Shown here: positions 31,170 to 39,672 of the stretch, piece after piece | How positions within the stretch are numbered: position 1 is the stretch's first letter | Layout: the number at the start of each line of letters is the position of its first letter | Assembly: GCF_025460765.1 (NCBI RefSeq) | Contig: NZ_JAMWEG010000001.1 | Coordinates: 248,001-312,000, forward strand | Direction of reading: 5' to 3' | Length of the DNA stretch: 64,000 nt | Origin: Micromonospora sp. MA102 | Lineage (GTDB): Bacteria; Actinomycetota; Actinomycetes; Mycobacteriales; Micromonosporaceae | Made by a program: the position numbers and the translations under genes | Notes under the pieces: model-generated | Told to the model about the DNA's origin: nothing | Seen by the model: the letters and a program-made list of their open reading frames with translations, nothing else | Database searches by the model: none

Positions 31170-32297
31170 ATGAAGCGTCCACTGAGGGCCCTCGCCGCGG
31201 CCGGCCTGCTGGCCGCCGGCTCGATCGTCGCCGTCGCGCTCGGCGGCACCGCCTCCGCCGACACCCAGATCTGCGACCAGTACGGTTCGACCACCATCGG
31301 CGGAAAGTACGTCGTGCAGAACAACCGCTGGGGCACCAGCGCGCAGCAGTGCATCAACGTGACCTCCACCGGCTTCTCCATCACCCGGCAGGACGGAACG
31401 GGGAACACCAGCGGCGCTCCGGTGTCGTACCCGTCGATCTTCGTGGGCTGCCACTACACCAACTGCTCGCCCGGCACCAACCTGCCGCTGCAGGTGAAGA
31501 ACATCAGCAGCGCGCCGAGCAGCATCAGCTACAACTACGTCAGCGGCGCGGTCTACGACGCCGCCTACGACATCTGGCTGGACCCGACGCCGAAGAAGGA
31601 CGGGGTCAGCCAGATGGAGATCATGATCTGGTTCAACCGGCAGGGCCCGATCCAGCCGATCGGCTCCGTGGTCGGCAACGCCAGCATCGCCGGCCGGACC
31701 TGGGAGGTCTGGCGGGGCAGCAACGGCTCGAACAACGTCATCTCGTACGTGGCGCCGTCCCCCATCACGAGCCTGAGCTTCGACGCCATGGCGTTCATCA
31801 ACGACACGAAGAACCGCGGCGCGATCACCAGCGACTGGTACCTGACCAGCATCCAGGCCGGCTTCGAGCCGTGGCAGGGCGGCGTCGGCCTGGCGGTCAA
31901 CTCCTTCTCGCAGAGCGTCAACACCGGCGGCGGCACGCCGACCACGCCGCCGGCCACCACCCCGCCGCCGCCCGGCAACGCCGCCTGCTCGGTGCGGTAC
32001 GCCACCAACGTGTGGAACAACGGCTTCACGGCCGACGTGACGGTCACCAACACCGGCTCCAGCACCGTCAACGGCTGGACGTTGAACTACAACCTGCCCT
32101 CGGGGCAGACCATCACCGGCTCGTGGAACGCCACCGTGACGCAGAGCGGGTCCGCGGTGACCGCGCGGAACCTGAGCTACAACGGCACGCTGGCACCGGG
32201 GGCCTCGACCAGCTTCGGCTACCAGGCGACGCTGAGCGGCGGGTTCTCCACGCCGAGCAGCTTCACCCTCAACGGCAGCACCTGCACCAGGGCGTGA
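31170..32297 (+). CDS. Secreted GH12 endoglucanase with C-terminal CBM2
   Basis: 375 aa. Signal peptide 1-31 ending in TASA; GH12 domain about 32-260 (YVVQNNRWG, YPSIFVGCHYTNCSPGT, nucleophile Glu in QMEIMIWFN, acid/base Glu in AGFEPWQGG); a Thr/Pro linker; a family-2 cellulose-binding module (about 288-374: VWNNGFTADVTVTNTGS, GWTLNY, GSWNA) bounded by Cys. It cleaves beta-1,4-glucan outside the cell. CGGAG precedes the ATG, and the CebR-type operator implies induction by cello-oligosaccharides. Confidence 0.95.
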   Translation: MKRPLRALAAAGLLAAGSIVAVALGGTASADTQICDQYGSTTIGGKYVVQNNRWGTSAQQCINVTSTGFSITRQDGTGNTSGAPVSYPSIFVGCHYTNCSPGTNLPLQVKNISSAPSSISYNYVSGAVYDAAYDIWLDPTPKKDGVSQMEIMIWFNRQGPIQPIGSVVGNASIAGRTWEVWRGSNGSNNVISYVAPSPITSLSFDAMAFINDTKNRGAITSDWYLTSIQAGFEPWQGGVGLAVNSFSQSVNTGGGTPTTPPATTPPPPGNAACSVRYATNVWNNGFTADVTVTNTGSSTVNGWTLNYNLPSGQTITGSWNATVTQSGSAVTARNLSYNGTLAPGASTSFGYQATLSGGFSTPSSFTLNGSTCTRA

Positions 32298-32312
32298 CAC
32301 CCACCTGATCCC

Positions 32313-32340
32313 GGGGCGCGGTCCGCACGGGCCGCGCCCC
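32313..32340. terminator. Bidirectional hairpin between cellulase and reductase genes
   Basis: 12-bp stem with one G-U pair (32313-32324 with 32329-32340), GCAC loop, between convergent stops. Confidence 0.8.
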
Positions 32341-32343
32341 GTC

Positions 32344-33132
32344 TCACGCCGACCCGCCGAGGGCGTCGATGTCGCGCATCTCCTCGGCGGTGAGCGAGAA
32401 CCGGAACACGTCGGCGTTGGCCCGGATCCGGTCGGGGGTGACCGACTTCGGGATGACCACGATCTCGTGGTCGATGTGCCAGCGCAGCACCACCTGGGCC
32501 GGCGAGACGTCGTGCGCCTGGGCGATCCGGACCAGCACCGGGTCGGAGAGGTCGCTGGTCTTGAACGGGCTGTAGCCCTCCAGCACCACCCCGCGGTCCC
32601 GGTGGGCCGCGTGCACCTGCCGGTCGTACAGGGAGGGGCTCCAGCGGATCTGGTTGACCGCGGGGGTCTCCTCGGTGGCCTGGATGAGCTCGTCGATCTG
32701 GCTGATGCTGTAGTTGCTCACCCCGACGGCCCGGGCCAGGTTCGCGTCCCGGGCCGCGAGCATCTCGCGCCAGACCGGGATGCTGTCGCCGGGCGAGGAC
32801 GGCGGCCAGTGGATCAGCCACAGGTCGACGTGGTCGGTGTCCAGGGCGGCCAGGCTCGCCTCGATGGTCTGCCGCTCCCGGCCCACCCGGTCCGGCGGCA
32901 GCTTCGTGGTGATGAAGAGGTCCTCGCGGCGCAGCCCGCTCTCCGCGATGGCCCGGCCGACCTCCTTCTCGTTGCCGTACATCGTGGCGGTGTCGATGTG
33001 CCGGTAGCCGGCGTCGAGGGCGGCGAGCACGGCGTCGTACCCGGCGTTGCCGGTGGCCTGCCAGGTGCCGAAGCCGAGCAGCGGCATCCGGACGTCGCCG
33101 GTGAGCGGGACGGTGGGCTGGTCGAGGTCCAT
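32344..33132 (-). CDS. Aldo/keto reductase
   Basis: 262 aa NADPH-dependent TIM-barrel reductase. Catalytic tetrad: Asp in GYRHIDTATMYGNE, Tyr in the same motif, Lys in LFITTKLPP, His in VDLWLIHWPP. NADP-binding tail: VVIPKSVTPDRIRAN. ATG at 33132 gives the normal family N-terminus (MDLDQPTVPL). Substrate not predictable from sequence. Confidence 0.93.
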   Translation of the reverse strand: MDLDQPTVPLTGDVRMPLLGFGTWQATGNAGYDAVLAALDAGYRHIDTATMYGNEKEVGRAIAESGLRREDLFITTKLPPDRVGRERQTIEASLAALDTDHVDLWLIHWPPSSPGDSIPVWREMLAARDANLARAVGVSNYSISQIDELIQATEETPAVNQIRWSPSLYDRQVHAAHRDRGVVLEGYSPFKTSDLSDPVLVRIAQAHDVSPAQVVLRWHIDHEIVVIPKSVTPDRIRANADVFRFSLTAEEMRDIDALGGSA

Positions 33133-33250
33133 ACGGACGCTTCTACCCGTGATCGCCGCCGCCATGCCGGCGACCCGCCGAGCGGCGGCCGAACGGGACG
33201 GAAGAGGCAGGAACCGGGCGACAGGGCCGAACCTGCCGGAGAATGCGGGG

Positions 33251-34285
33251 GTGGCTGACCGGCTGGAGGAGTACCGGCGGAAACGGGACGCGGCGCGTAC
33301 CCCGGAGCCGGTGCCGGAGGAGACCCCGGAGCGGAAGCGGGCCGCGCGGCGCAAGCCCCGCTTCGTCATCCAGCAGCACCACGCCCGGAGCCTGCACTGG
33401 GACCTGCGGCTGGAGCACGACGGCGTGCTGGCCTCCTGGGCGGTGCCGCGCGGGCTGCCCCGCGACCCGGGCCGCAACCACCTCGCCGTGCACACCGAGG
33501 ACCACCCGATGGAGTACCTCACCTTCCACGGTGAGATCCCGGCCGGCGAGTACGGCGGCGGCAGGATGACCGTCCACGACACCGGCACCTACCGCGTGGA
33601 GAAGTGGCGTGACGACGAGGTGATCGTGGTCCTGGACGGCCGGCGGACGAAGGGGCGGTACGTCCTCTTCGCCACCGGCGGCCGGGGCCGGGACTGGATG
33701 GTCCGCCGCACCGACCCGGCCCCGGAGGGCTGGACCCCGATGCCCGAGCTGGTCCGGCCGATGCACACCACCGCCGGCAGGGGGCTGCCGAAGGACGAGG
33801 CCGCCTGGGGGTACGAGCTGCGCTGGGACGGGGTGCGGGCGATGGCGTACGTCTCCGGCGGCCGGCTCCGGCTGCTCGACTCCTCCGACGAGGAGGTCAC
33901 CGGGGCGTACCCGTGGCTGCGGGCGATGGCCGAGGAGCTGGCCCCGGTCGAGGCGGTGCTGGACGGCGTGCTGGTCCGGATCGACCCCGGCGGGCGGGTG
34001 AAGCCGCCGACGAAGCGCGACGGGCAGTTCCTCGCCGTCGACCTGCTCTGGCTGGAGGGCGTGACCAGCCTCGACGTGCCGTACGCGCAGCGCCGGGAAC
34101 TGCTCGACGGTCTGGCGCTGACCGGCCCGCACTGGCAGACTCCGCCGTGGTTCCCGGGGGTCGGCGCGGACGCCCTGCGGACCGCCCGCGAACAGGGGCT
34201 CCCGGGTGTGGTGGCCAAGCGCCTCGACTCCCCCTACGAGCCGGGTCGGCGCAGCCGGCACTGGCTGAGCCTCGACCCGAGCTGA
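33251..34285 (+). CDS. LigD-like 3'-phosphoesterase fused to a degenerate ATP-dependent DNA ligase domain
   Basis: 344 aa. Residues 37-155 form the LigD phosphoesterase domain with its His/Asp metal residues (QQHHARSLHWDLRLEHDG; HLAVHTEDHP). Residues 165-340 look like a ligase adenylation domain, but motif I reads YELRWDGVR (Arg191 in place of the nucleophilic Lys), the motif III Glu is lost (LDGVLVRID), motif IV begins PGVVAK instead of EG, and there is no OB domain or terminal lysine motif. So DNA 3'-end cleaning is expected but not ligation. GTG start; threonine synthase follows after 8 bp. Confidence 0.9.
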   Translation: MADRLEEYRRKRDAARTPEPVPEETPERKRAARRKPRFVIQQHHARSLHWDLRLEHDGVLASWAVPRGLPRDPGRNHLAVHTEDHPMEYLTFHGEIPAGEYGGGRMTVHDTGTYRVEKWRDDEVIVVLDGRRTKGRYVLFATGGRGRDWMVRRTDPAPEGWTPMPELVRPMHTTAGRGLPKDEAAWGYELRWDGVRAMAYVSGGRLRLLDSSDEEVTGAYPWLRAMAEELAPVEAVLDGVLVRIDPGGRVKPPTKRDGQFLAVDLLWLEGVTSLDVPYAQRRELLDGLALTGPHWQTPPWFPGVGADALRTAREQGLPGVVAKRLDSPYEPGRRSRHWLSLDPS

Positions 34286-34293
34286 GGAGCCTC

Positions 34294-35481
34294 GTGCACC
34301 TGACGCACCTGGAGTGCCCGCGCTGCGGCGAGCGGCATCCGGCCGACGAGCTGCAGAACCTGTGCGGATGCGGTTCCCCGCTGCTGGCCCGCTACGACCT
34401 GGCCGCCGTGGCCGCGGCGGTCACCCCGGAGCAGTTCGGGCTGCGCCCGGCCGACCTGTGGCGTTACCGGGAGCTGCTGCCGGTGGCCGATCCCCGCTTC
34501 GTCACCACGCTGGGCGAGGGCTGGACGCCGCTGCTGCGCGCGCCGGCGTACGGGCACGAGATCGGGATCCCGGACCTGATCGTGAAGGACGAGGGACTGA
34601 CCCCGACCGGTTCGTTCAAGGCCCGGGGCGCGGCGGTCGGGGTGAGCCGGGCCCGTGAGCTGGGCGTCGAGCGGATCGCCATGCCGACCAACGGCAACGC
34701 CGGGGCGGCCTGGGCGACGTACGCGGCCCGGGCCGGGATGGACGCGACCATCGCCATGCCGCTCGACGCGCCCACCATCTGCCGGCGGGAGTGCGTCGCC
34801 GCCGGGGCGGACCTGCGGCTCGTGGACGGCCTGATCGGCGACGCCGGCCGGTGGGTGGCCAGCCTGGTCGCCGAGTCGGGCGGGCGGATCTTCGACGCCG
34901 GCACGCTGCGCGAGCCGTACCGCCTCGAGGGCAAGAAGACCATGGGGTACGAGATCGTCGAGCAGCTCGGCTGGCAGGTGCCCGATGTGATCATCTATCC
35001 GACCGGGGGCGGCGTCGGGCTGATCGGCATCCACAAGGCGCTGCACGAGCTGCGGGAGCTGGGGTGGGTGGAGGACCGGCTGCCCCGCCTGGTCGCCGTA
35101 CAGTCCACCGGCTGCGCCCCGATCGTCCGGGCGTTCGCGGCCGGCGAGCCCCGGGCCACCCCGTGGGCGGACGCGCACACCCTGGCGTTCGGCATCACCG
35201 TGCCGGCCCCGCTCGGCGACGAGCTGATCCTGGCCGCGCTGCGGGAGAGCAGCGGCACCGCGATCGCCGTGGACGACGCGGAGATCCTCGCCGACCTGCG
35301 CGACTTCGCCGCCCGGGAGGGGCTGCTGCTCTGCCCGGAGGGCGCGGCCTGCCTGACCGCCGCCCGGCAACTGCGGGCCGGGGGCTGGATCCGCCCCGGC
35401 GAGCGGGTGGTGGTGTTGAACACCGGCGCCGGCATCAAGTACCCGGAGACGGTGGACGTCTCGGGCGTGCCGACGGTGTGA
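34294..35481 (+). CDS. thrC: Threonine synthase
   Basis: 395 aa fold-type II PLP enzyme converting O-phosphohomoserine to threonine. An N-terminal zinc-ribbon-like CPRCGERHPADELQNLCGCG leads in; the PLP lysine is in TPTGSFKARGAAVG; the phosphate loop is YPTGGGVGLIG. GTG start with GAGGAG upstream. The close relation to cyanobacterial/plant-like ThrC explains the Cys-rich start. A related PLP lyase with another substrate is less likely. Confidence 0.88.
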   Translation: MHLTHLECPRCGERHPADELQNLCGCGSPLLARYDLAAVAAAVTPEQFGLRPADLWRYRELLPVADPRFVTTLGEGWTPLLRAPAYGHEIGIPDLIVKDEGLTPTGSFKARGAAVGVSRARELGVERIAMPTNGNAGAAWATYAARAGMDATIAMPLDAPTICRRECVAAGADLRLVDGLIGDAGRWVASLVAESGGRIFDAGTLREPYRLEGKKTMGYEIVEQLGWQVPDVIIYPTGGGVGLIGIHKALHELRELGWVEDRLPRLVAVQSTGCAPIVRAFAAGEPRATPWADAHTLAFGITVPAPLGDELILAALRESSGTAIAVDDAEILADLRDFAAREGLLLCPEGAACLTAARQLRAGGWIRPGERVVVLNTGAGIKYPETVDVSGVPTV

Positions 35482-35511
35482 CGCGGGCGCCCCGGCGGCG
35501 GGGCGCCCGCG
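35482..35511. terminator. Bidirectional hairpin between thrC and pectate lyase genes
   Basis: Perfect 12-bp stem CGCGGGCGCCCC / GGGGCGCCCGCG with GGCGGC loop, directly after the thrC stop. Confidence 0.85.
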
Positions 35512-35521
35512 CCGGACCGCC

Positions 35522-36889
35522 CTACCGGTAGGTGATGTCGGAGGCGGAGTAGAGGCAGTTCACCCCGTCGGCGCCCTCGCCGATCTCCTTCGGCTCGCTG
35601 CCCTTCGGCACGCCCTGGTACTTGACGCAGATCCGGGTGGACCGGTTCGGGTCGTTGAGGATGGTGATCCGGCTGAACCGGGCCGTGTCGCCCCAGTTGG
35701 TGTTGATGCCGGCCAGCACCTTGGTGCCGGTGGCGGTGACGTTGTCCATCACCACGTGGCGCTGGTAGGAGGTGGAGCAGTTGCCGCAGGCCCGGTAGAG
35801 CTTGCCGGAACTCTCCACCCGGAAGTTGCGGATGTGGACGGTGCCGGGGCCGTTGTGCTGGAACACCTTGTCGCTGGCCGACCGGGCGCCCCCGCCGTCG
35901 ACCGTGTAGGTGGTGCCGCCGCGGAAGGTGGCGGCGTCCTCGCCGACGTCCTCCCACCAGACGTTGAGCAGTGTGCAGTCGCCCTCGCAGTGCACGCCGT
36001 CGCCGGCCGGCGCACCGATGATCACGTTGCGCAGGGTGGCGCCGGCGGCCAGTTCGAACATCGGGTCCTGGCTCTCCGACTGGCCGCCGTCGCCGATGCC
36101 GTAGTAGCGCTTCATCGCGCCGTCGAAGGTGCCGGAGACTCCGATGGTGGCGTCCACCTTGACGCTGGCGGTGGGCGTGGGCCACGAGGCCGGCGGCGGC
36201 GCGGTGCCGGTGGGGGTCGGGGTGGGCGAGCCCGGCGGGGTGCTGGTCGGCGGCGTGGTCGGGGTGCTGACCGAGGAGTCCACGGCGACGTCGTCGAAGC
36301 TGCCGGCCGCGTAGGCGGTGACCAGCCCGATCCGGCCGGCGCCCACGAGGCTGTTGCTGCCACCGCCGACCTGGGCGCCGTTGACGTAGGCGCGGATGGT
36401 GCTGCCGCTGGCCTCGATCCTCAGCGTGTACCAGGTGCCGGTGGCCGCGCCGACCGCCGCAGAGCCGAGCGAGGTGATCTGGCTGCCGTTGACGGCCTGG
36501 AGTTCGGCGCGGCCCGAGCCGAGCAGCGCCAGCCGGTACATCTTCGTGCTGCTGCTGGCCCGGGCCGCGATCCCGACCAGGGCGCCGGACGAACCGAATC
36601 CGGTGGGCCGCACCCGGGCCTGCACCTGGTAGTCGGTCCAGGCGGTCTGGCCGGCGAACTGGCGGGCCAACTCGCTGGACGTGCTGGACTGGGTGAACGC
36701 GCCGTCGGCGACCGCCCAGGTCCCGCCGGACTTGGACCAGCCGGCGGCGTCGCCGTCGGAGAAGGTGTCGGAGAAGACGGTGGCGGCGAAGGCCGACGTC
36801 ACCGTCCCGGCGGCGAGCGCCGCAACGGTGGCTCCGGCGCACGCCGCGAGCAGCAGCGGGCGTCGGAGCCTGGCACGTGAGGTCTGCAC
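35522..36889 (-). CDS. Secreted PL3 pectate lyase with an N-terminal laminin-G-like domain
   Basis: 455 aa. Signal peptide about 1-36 (SAFA); a beta-sandwich domain about 38-205 (FSDTFSDGDAAGWSKSGGTW, GRIGLVTAYAAGSFDDVAV) of the type that often binds polysaccharide; a Pro/Thr linker; then a family-3 pectate lyase domain about 245-455 (GDGVHCEGDCTLLNVWWEDV, DKVFQHNGPGTVHIRNF, YQRHVVMDNV). It cleaves polygalacturonate outside the cell using Ca2+. GTG start with GGAGG upstream. Together with the cellulase it points to a plant-debris lifestyle. No CebR box is seen upstream. Confidence 0.92.
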   Translation of the reverse strand: MQTSRARLRRPLLLAACAGATVAALAAGTVTSAFAATVFSDTFSDGDAAGWSKSGGTWAVADGAFTQSSTSSELARQFAGQTAWTDYQVQARVRPTGFGSSGALVGIAARASSSTKMYRLALLGSGRAELQAVNGSQITSLGSAAVGAATGTWYTLRIEASGSTIRAYVNGAQVGGGSNSLVGAGRIGLVTAYAAGSFDDVAVDSSVSTPTTPPTSTPPGSPTPTPTGTAPPPASWPTPTASVKVDATIGVSGTFDGAMKRYYGIGDGGQSESQDPMFELAAGATLRNVIIGAPAGDGVHCEGDCTLLNVWWEDVGEDAATFRGGTTYTVDGGGARSASDKVFQHNGPGTVHIRNFRVESSGKLYRACGNCSTSYQRHVVMDNVTATGTKVLAGINTNWGDTARFSRITILNDPNRSTRICVKYQGVPKGSEPKEIGEGADGVNCLYSASDITYR

Positions 36890-37105
36890 GGTGGTCCTCC
36901 TTGAGGCACGTGGTGGTGGACCGCCACGGCTGGAGGGCCGACGCCTGGCCGCGGTCGCGACGGTCGGTGCGCCCCGCCGGAGGCCCGGACTCCGGTAACG
37001 GGGTGACGAGGCCCAGGAAAGGGCTTTCCCGTACCAGCAGGCTAGGCTCGTGCAGAGATCGACGTCAATGGCTGCGACGTGCAGGAATGTTGCAGCTCAC
37101 GCCGT

Positions 37106-37137
37106 CGCGCTCCACCACGACACGGTGGTGGAGCGCG
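37106..37137. terminator. Hairpin after the cupin gene
   Basis: Perfect 13-bp stem CGCGCTCCACCAC / GTGGTGGAGCGCG, loop GACACG, 15 bp beyond the cupin stop. The rest of 36890-37105 is the pectate lyase upstream region with nothing recognisable. Confidence 0.8.
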
Positions 37138-37152
37138 GGGAGCGGGTGTGCG

Positions 37153-37545
37153 TCAGGAGGTGGGCGGCTCGTCCTCCCCGGCCTCCTCGGCCGCGTCGGC
37201 CTCCTCCTTGGTCCGGTGCACCGCCCCGTCGGCGTGCTCCGGCGGCCCGTACACCGTGTACAGCACCAGCGGGTTGGGGCCGGTGTTGACGAAGTTGTGC
37301 TTCGTGCCGGCCGGCACGACCACCAGGTCGCCCGCCACGACCTCCTTCTTCTCCCCGGCCACCCGCGCCTCGCCCGTGCCGCTGACGAAGGTCAGGATCT
37401 GGTCGATGCCCTCGTGGACCTCCTCGCCGATCTCCCCGCCCGCCGGGATCGTCATGATCACCAACTGGGTGTGCTGGCCGGTCCACAGCACGCGGCGGAA
37501 GTCGGGGCTCTTCTCGGCGACTGTCGCGATCGTGAAATGCTCCAT
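37153..37545 (-). CDS. Small single-domain cupin protein
   Basis: 130 aa from ATG 37545. The cupin core shows IPAGGEIGEEVHEGIDQILTF and GDLVVVPAGTKHNFVNTG, with metal-ligand His/Glu residues of both cupin motifs. The C-terminus is highly acidic (KEEADAAEEAGEDEPPTS). Such proteins are found as stand-alone stress or sugar-binding cupins; the ligand is unknown. The frame is open further upstream, but the start at MEHFTIATV matches the family. Confidence 0.85.
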   Translation of the reverse strand: MEHFTIATVAEKSPDFRRVLWTGQHTQLVIMTIPAGGEIGEEVHEGIDQILTFVSGTGEARVAGEKKEVVAGDLVVVPAGTKHNFVNTGPNPLVLYTVYGPPEHADGAVHRTKEEADAAEEAGEDEPPTS

Positions 37546-37746
37546 GGCCCGCTCATACCCGGTCCCCGCGCCGCTCACGCCGGGACTCGCAAATGGTGGA
37601 ATTCCCCACCCGTGCGGGGTTTGGATCCCCTCTGGACGGGCATCTGCGCTCACAAGACCGGTGCACGCCCGGCCGGTCGAGCCAGGTCCCCGCTTTCGTA
37701 CCGCCGTACGGCTGCGGTGGTGGGAGACGGCCAGAGCGCGGCGACG

Positions 37747-38529
37747 TTACGACCCAGGTCGGGCGGCGCCGTGCGCTCGTGTGCGCGTCAGTTCGGTCCA
37801 GCGGCATCCGGCCAGCACGAGCACCGCCGCGACGAACCCCAGCAGGTTCGCCCAGATCCCACCGCCGGTCATCCGGACCTGGTACGCCGCCGCGCTGTGG
37901 AAGGTCAGCCCCGGGCCGGATTCGCCGCCCCAGGCCACGGCCGCCGGCGAGACGCCGAGCGCGGCCACCGCCGCCAGGCCCAGGCCCAGGGTCACCGGCA
38001 CCGACCCCGACCGGACCAGCGCCACGACGGCCAGGACCACCAGCACGAGGTACGACGGCAGCACGTCGACCGGGTCGGGCGCCAGCACGTACGGGGGCAG
38101 GAGGACCGCCGAGTCCCGGGCCGCAGCCAGCAGGCCGGCCAGCACCACCAGCACCACGGCCGCCGCCGTGCGGCGGCGGTCCGGCGCCCGCCTCGGCAGG
38201 GCGGACACCGCCATCGCGAGCCCGATCCCGGCCACGCCCCGCACGGCCTGCACCGGGATCCACCCCGGCTCGACCGGTGGCGCCATGGTCCACCCGAACG
38301 TCGGCTCCCCGTGCAGCGGCACGGCCGCGATCGCGAGGGCGGCTGCCGCGACGGCCAGCCCGTACCGGGCGCGCGGCGGAAGCTCGGGCGCGGTGAGGGC
38401 GGCGCCGGCCGCGGCGCACCAGGCGAGGGCCTGCGCGGCCGGGAGCAGCGGCTGGGCGTACCAGCGCCCGACCAGGTGGGCGAGGGCCAGCAGGATGGCG
38501 GCCGCGGCGAACAGGCGGTGGGGACGCAC
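37747..38529 (-). CDS. Polytopic membrane protein of unknown function
   Basis: 260 aa with about seven hydrophobic segments (for example LFAAAAILLALAHLVG, VVLVVLAGLLAAARDS, YLVLVVLAVVALV, LLGFVAAVLVLAG). No family motif recognised. Starts at GTG 38529 and has no clear ribosome site. The flanking 37546-37746 region shows no gene. The integral membrane topology is clear, the role is not. Confidence 0.7.
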   Translation of the reverse strand: MRPHRLFAAAAILLALAHLVGRWYAQPLLPAAQALAWCAAAGAALTAPELPPRARYGLAVAAAALAIAAVPLHGEPTFGWTMAPPVEPGWIPVQAVRGVAGIGLAMAVSALPRRAPDRRRTAAAVVLVVLAGLLAAARDSAVLLPPYVLAPDPVDVLPSYLVLVVLAVVALVRSGSVPVTLGLGLAAVAALGVSPAAVAWGGESGPGLTFHSAAAYQVRMTGGGIWANLLGFVAAVLVLAGCRWTELTRTRAHGAARPGS

Positions 38530-38566
38530 CGCGCGATGCTGCCACAGATCGGCGGCCTGCGGTGGG

Positions 38567-38971
38567 TCAGGCGAGCACGGCCAGGTGGAACGGGCGGTCG
38601 GTGTGGCCGCTCGCGGCGTACGTCTCGACGAAGACCGCGTTGGGGATGCCGGTTCGGGGCGCCACGGTGATCGCCCCCTGCGGGGCCAGCCCGCCCGGGG
38701 CGATCAGACCCACCGTGCCGATGTACGCGGCGCCGGCGACGTCCTGGTCGAAGCCGACCTGGTACATCCCGGTGGCCAACCGGGTGGCCGACGTGGCGCC
38801 GAGCCCCCGGATCAGGGTGCCGTTCGCGTCGATCACGGCGAACAGCACGCGGGCGGTGGCCGGCAGACCGACCGGTGTGCAGGAGTTGATCTCGCTGTCG
38901 GCACGGGCGATCTCCGCCATGTCGGCGGCGGGCTGGCCGGCCGGGCCCCGCCTCGATCTGGAGCTGGACAT
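38567..38971 (-). CDS. Small beta-rich protein of unknown function
   Basis: 134 aa. The core ARVLFAVIDANGTLIRGLGA, ATRLATGMYQVGFDQDV, AAYIGTVGL and FVETYAASGHTDRPFHLAVLA follows a repeat-like domain pattern (AVV.ADGTL.RG ... G.Y.V.F..DV ... Y.AT.G) that I have seen in many uncharacterised actinobacterial proteins. No signal peptide. AGGAAGGA precedes the ATG. It could be a structural or binding module; no assignment is made. Confidence 0.7.
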   Translation of the reverse strand: MSSSRSRRGPAGQPAADMAEIARADSEINSCTPVGLPATARVLFAVIDANGTLIRGLGATSATRLATGMYQVGFDQDVAGAAYIGTVGLIAPGGLAPQGAITVAPRTGIPNAVFVETYAASGHTDRPFHLAVLA

Positions 38972-39052
38972 GGGGGTCCTTCCTGCCGCCGGTGCGGCGG
39001 CGGCATGCTCCCGAAGCTATGTCGGCCCACCGTCCACCAACCAGCGACGGTG

Positions 39053-39070
39053 CTGTCCGATCAAGGACAG
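39053..39070. promoter_or_regulatory. Inverted repeat upstream of the small beta-rich gene
   Basis: CTGTCC-GATCAA-GGACAG, immediately followed by GTTAAC, lies about 80 bp upstream of the minus-strand start at 38971. Possible operator; nothing more can be said. Confidence 0.3.
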
Positions 39071-39095
39071 TTAACCCCCCTGAGCTGGGAAAACA

Positions 39096-39569
39096 TCAGT
39101 CGTCCGGGGTGGCGACCGGCTCGGAGCCACGGCAGCGCAGGCGCAGTTCGTGCTCCCCGTCGGGGCCGACGAAGCGCACCTCGACACGGTCGTCCGGCCC
39201 CCGGTCGAAGTCCTTCACCCGGTAGCCCTGCGCCGGGGACCAGGACACCAGCCGTACCCCGTCCGGCACGCACTCGGCGAGCGCTGTCCCTCCGGCGGTG
39301 CGGAAGGTGCGCGCGGTTCCGCTCGTGGCCGGCGGGCGGCTCGCCGCAGTGGCCGTCGGCGTCGCGCCCGCCGTGGGGCCCGTGCCCGGCGTCGTGGCCA
39401 CCGGCGCGGGCGAGGCGAGCGCACGGGCAACCTCCCGCGGGTCGCGTACGCCTCCCGGGGTGCCGGTGATGCCGCTGCCGACCAGTTGGACCGCGGCCAT
39501 CCCGACGAGCGTGGCGGCGGCGGTGGTGGCCAGCCACCCGGCGACGGCGAGGATCGGACGACGGCCCAT
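39096..39569 (-). CDS. Membrane-anchored secreted protein of unknown function
   Basis: 157 aa. An N-terminal hydrophobic segment (VAGWLATTAAATLVGMAAVQ) is followed by a Thr/Pro/Ala-rich linker and a small beta domain (FRTAGGTALAECVPDGVRLV, SWSPAQGYRVKDFDRGPDDR) with two Cys. It is divergent from the two-component system at 39673, so it may be a target or partner of that system. Similar short proteins occur beside OmpR-type systems in actinomycetes; function unknown. Confidence 0.7.
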   Translation of the reverse strand: MGRRPILAVAGWLATTAAATLVGMAAVQLVGSGITGTPGGVRDPREVARALASPAPVATTPGTGPTAGATPTATAASRPPATSGTARTFRTAGGTALAECVPDGVRLVSWSPAQGYRVKDFDRGPDDRVEVRFVGPDGEHELRLRCRGSEPVATPDD

Positions 39570-39659
39570 GCCCCGAGTCTCCCCGATCCCGGGTTGTGCG
39601 GGGCTTCGGGGAACGCTAAAGCGGGGTTAACGAGGGCGGGTCCGGGCGGCCGGAGCGGC

Positions 39660-39665
39660 TAGCCT
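39660..39665 (+). promoter_or_regulatory. -10-like TAGCCT for the response regulator
   Basis: TAGCCT ends 7 nt before the GTG start, no ribosome site. Confidence 0.5.
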
Positions 39666-39672
39666 GCCAACC

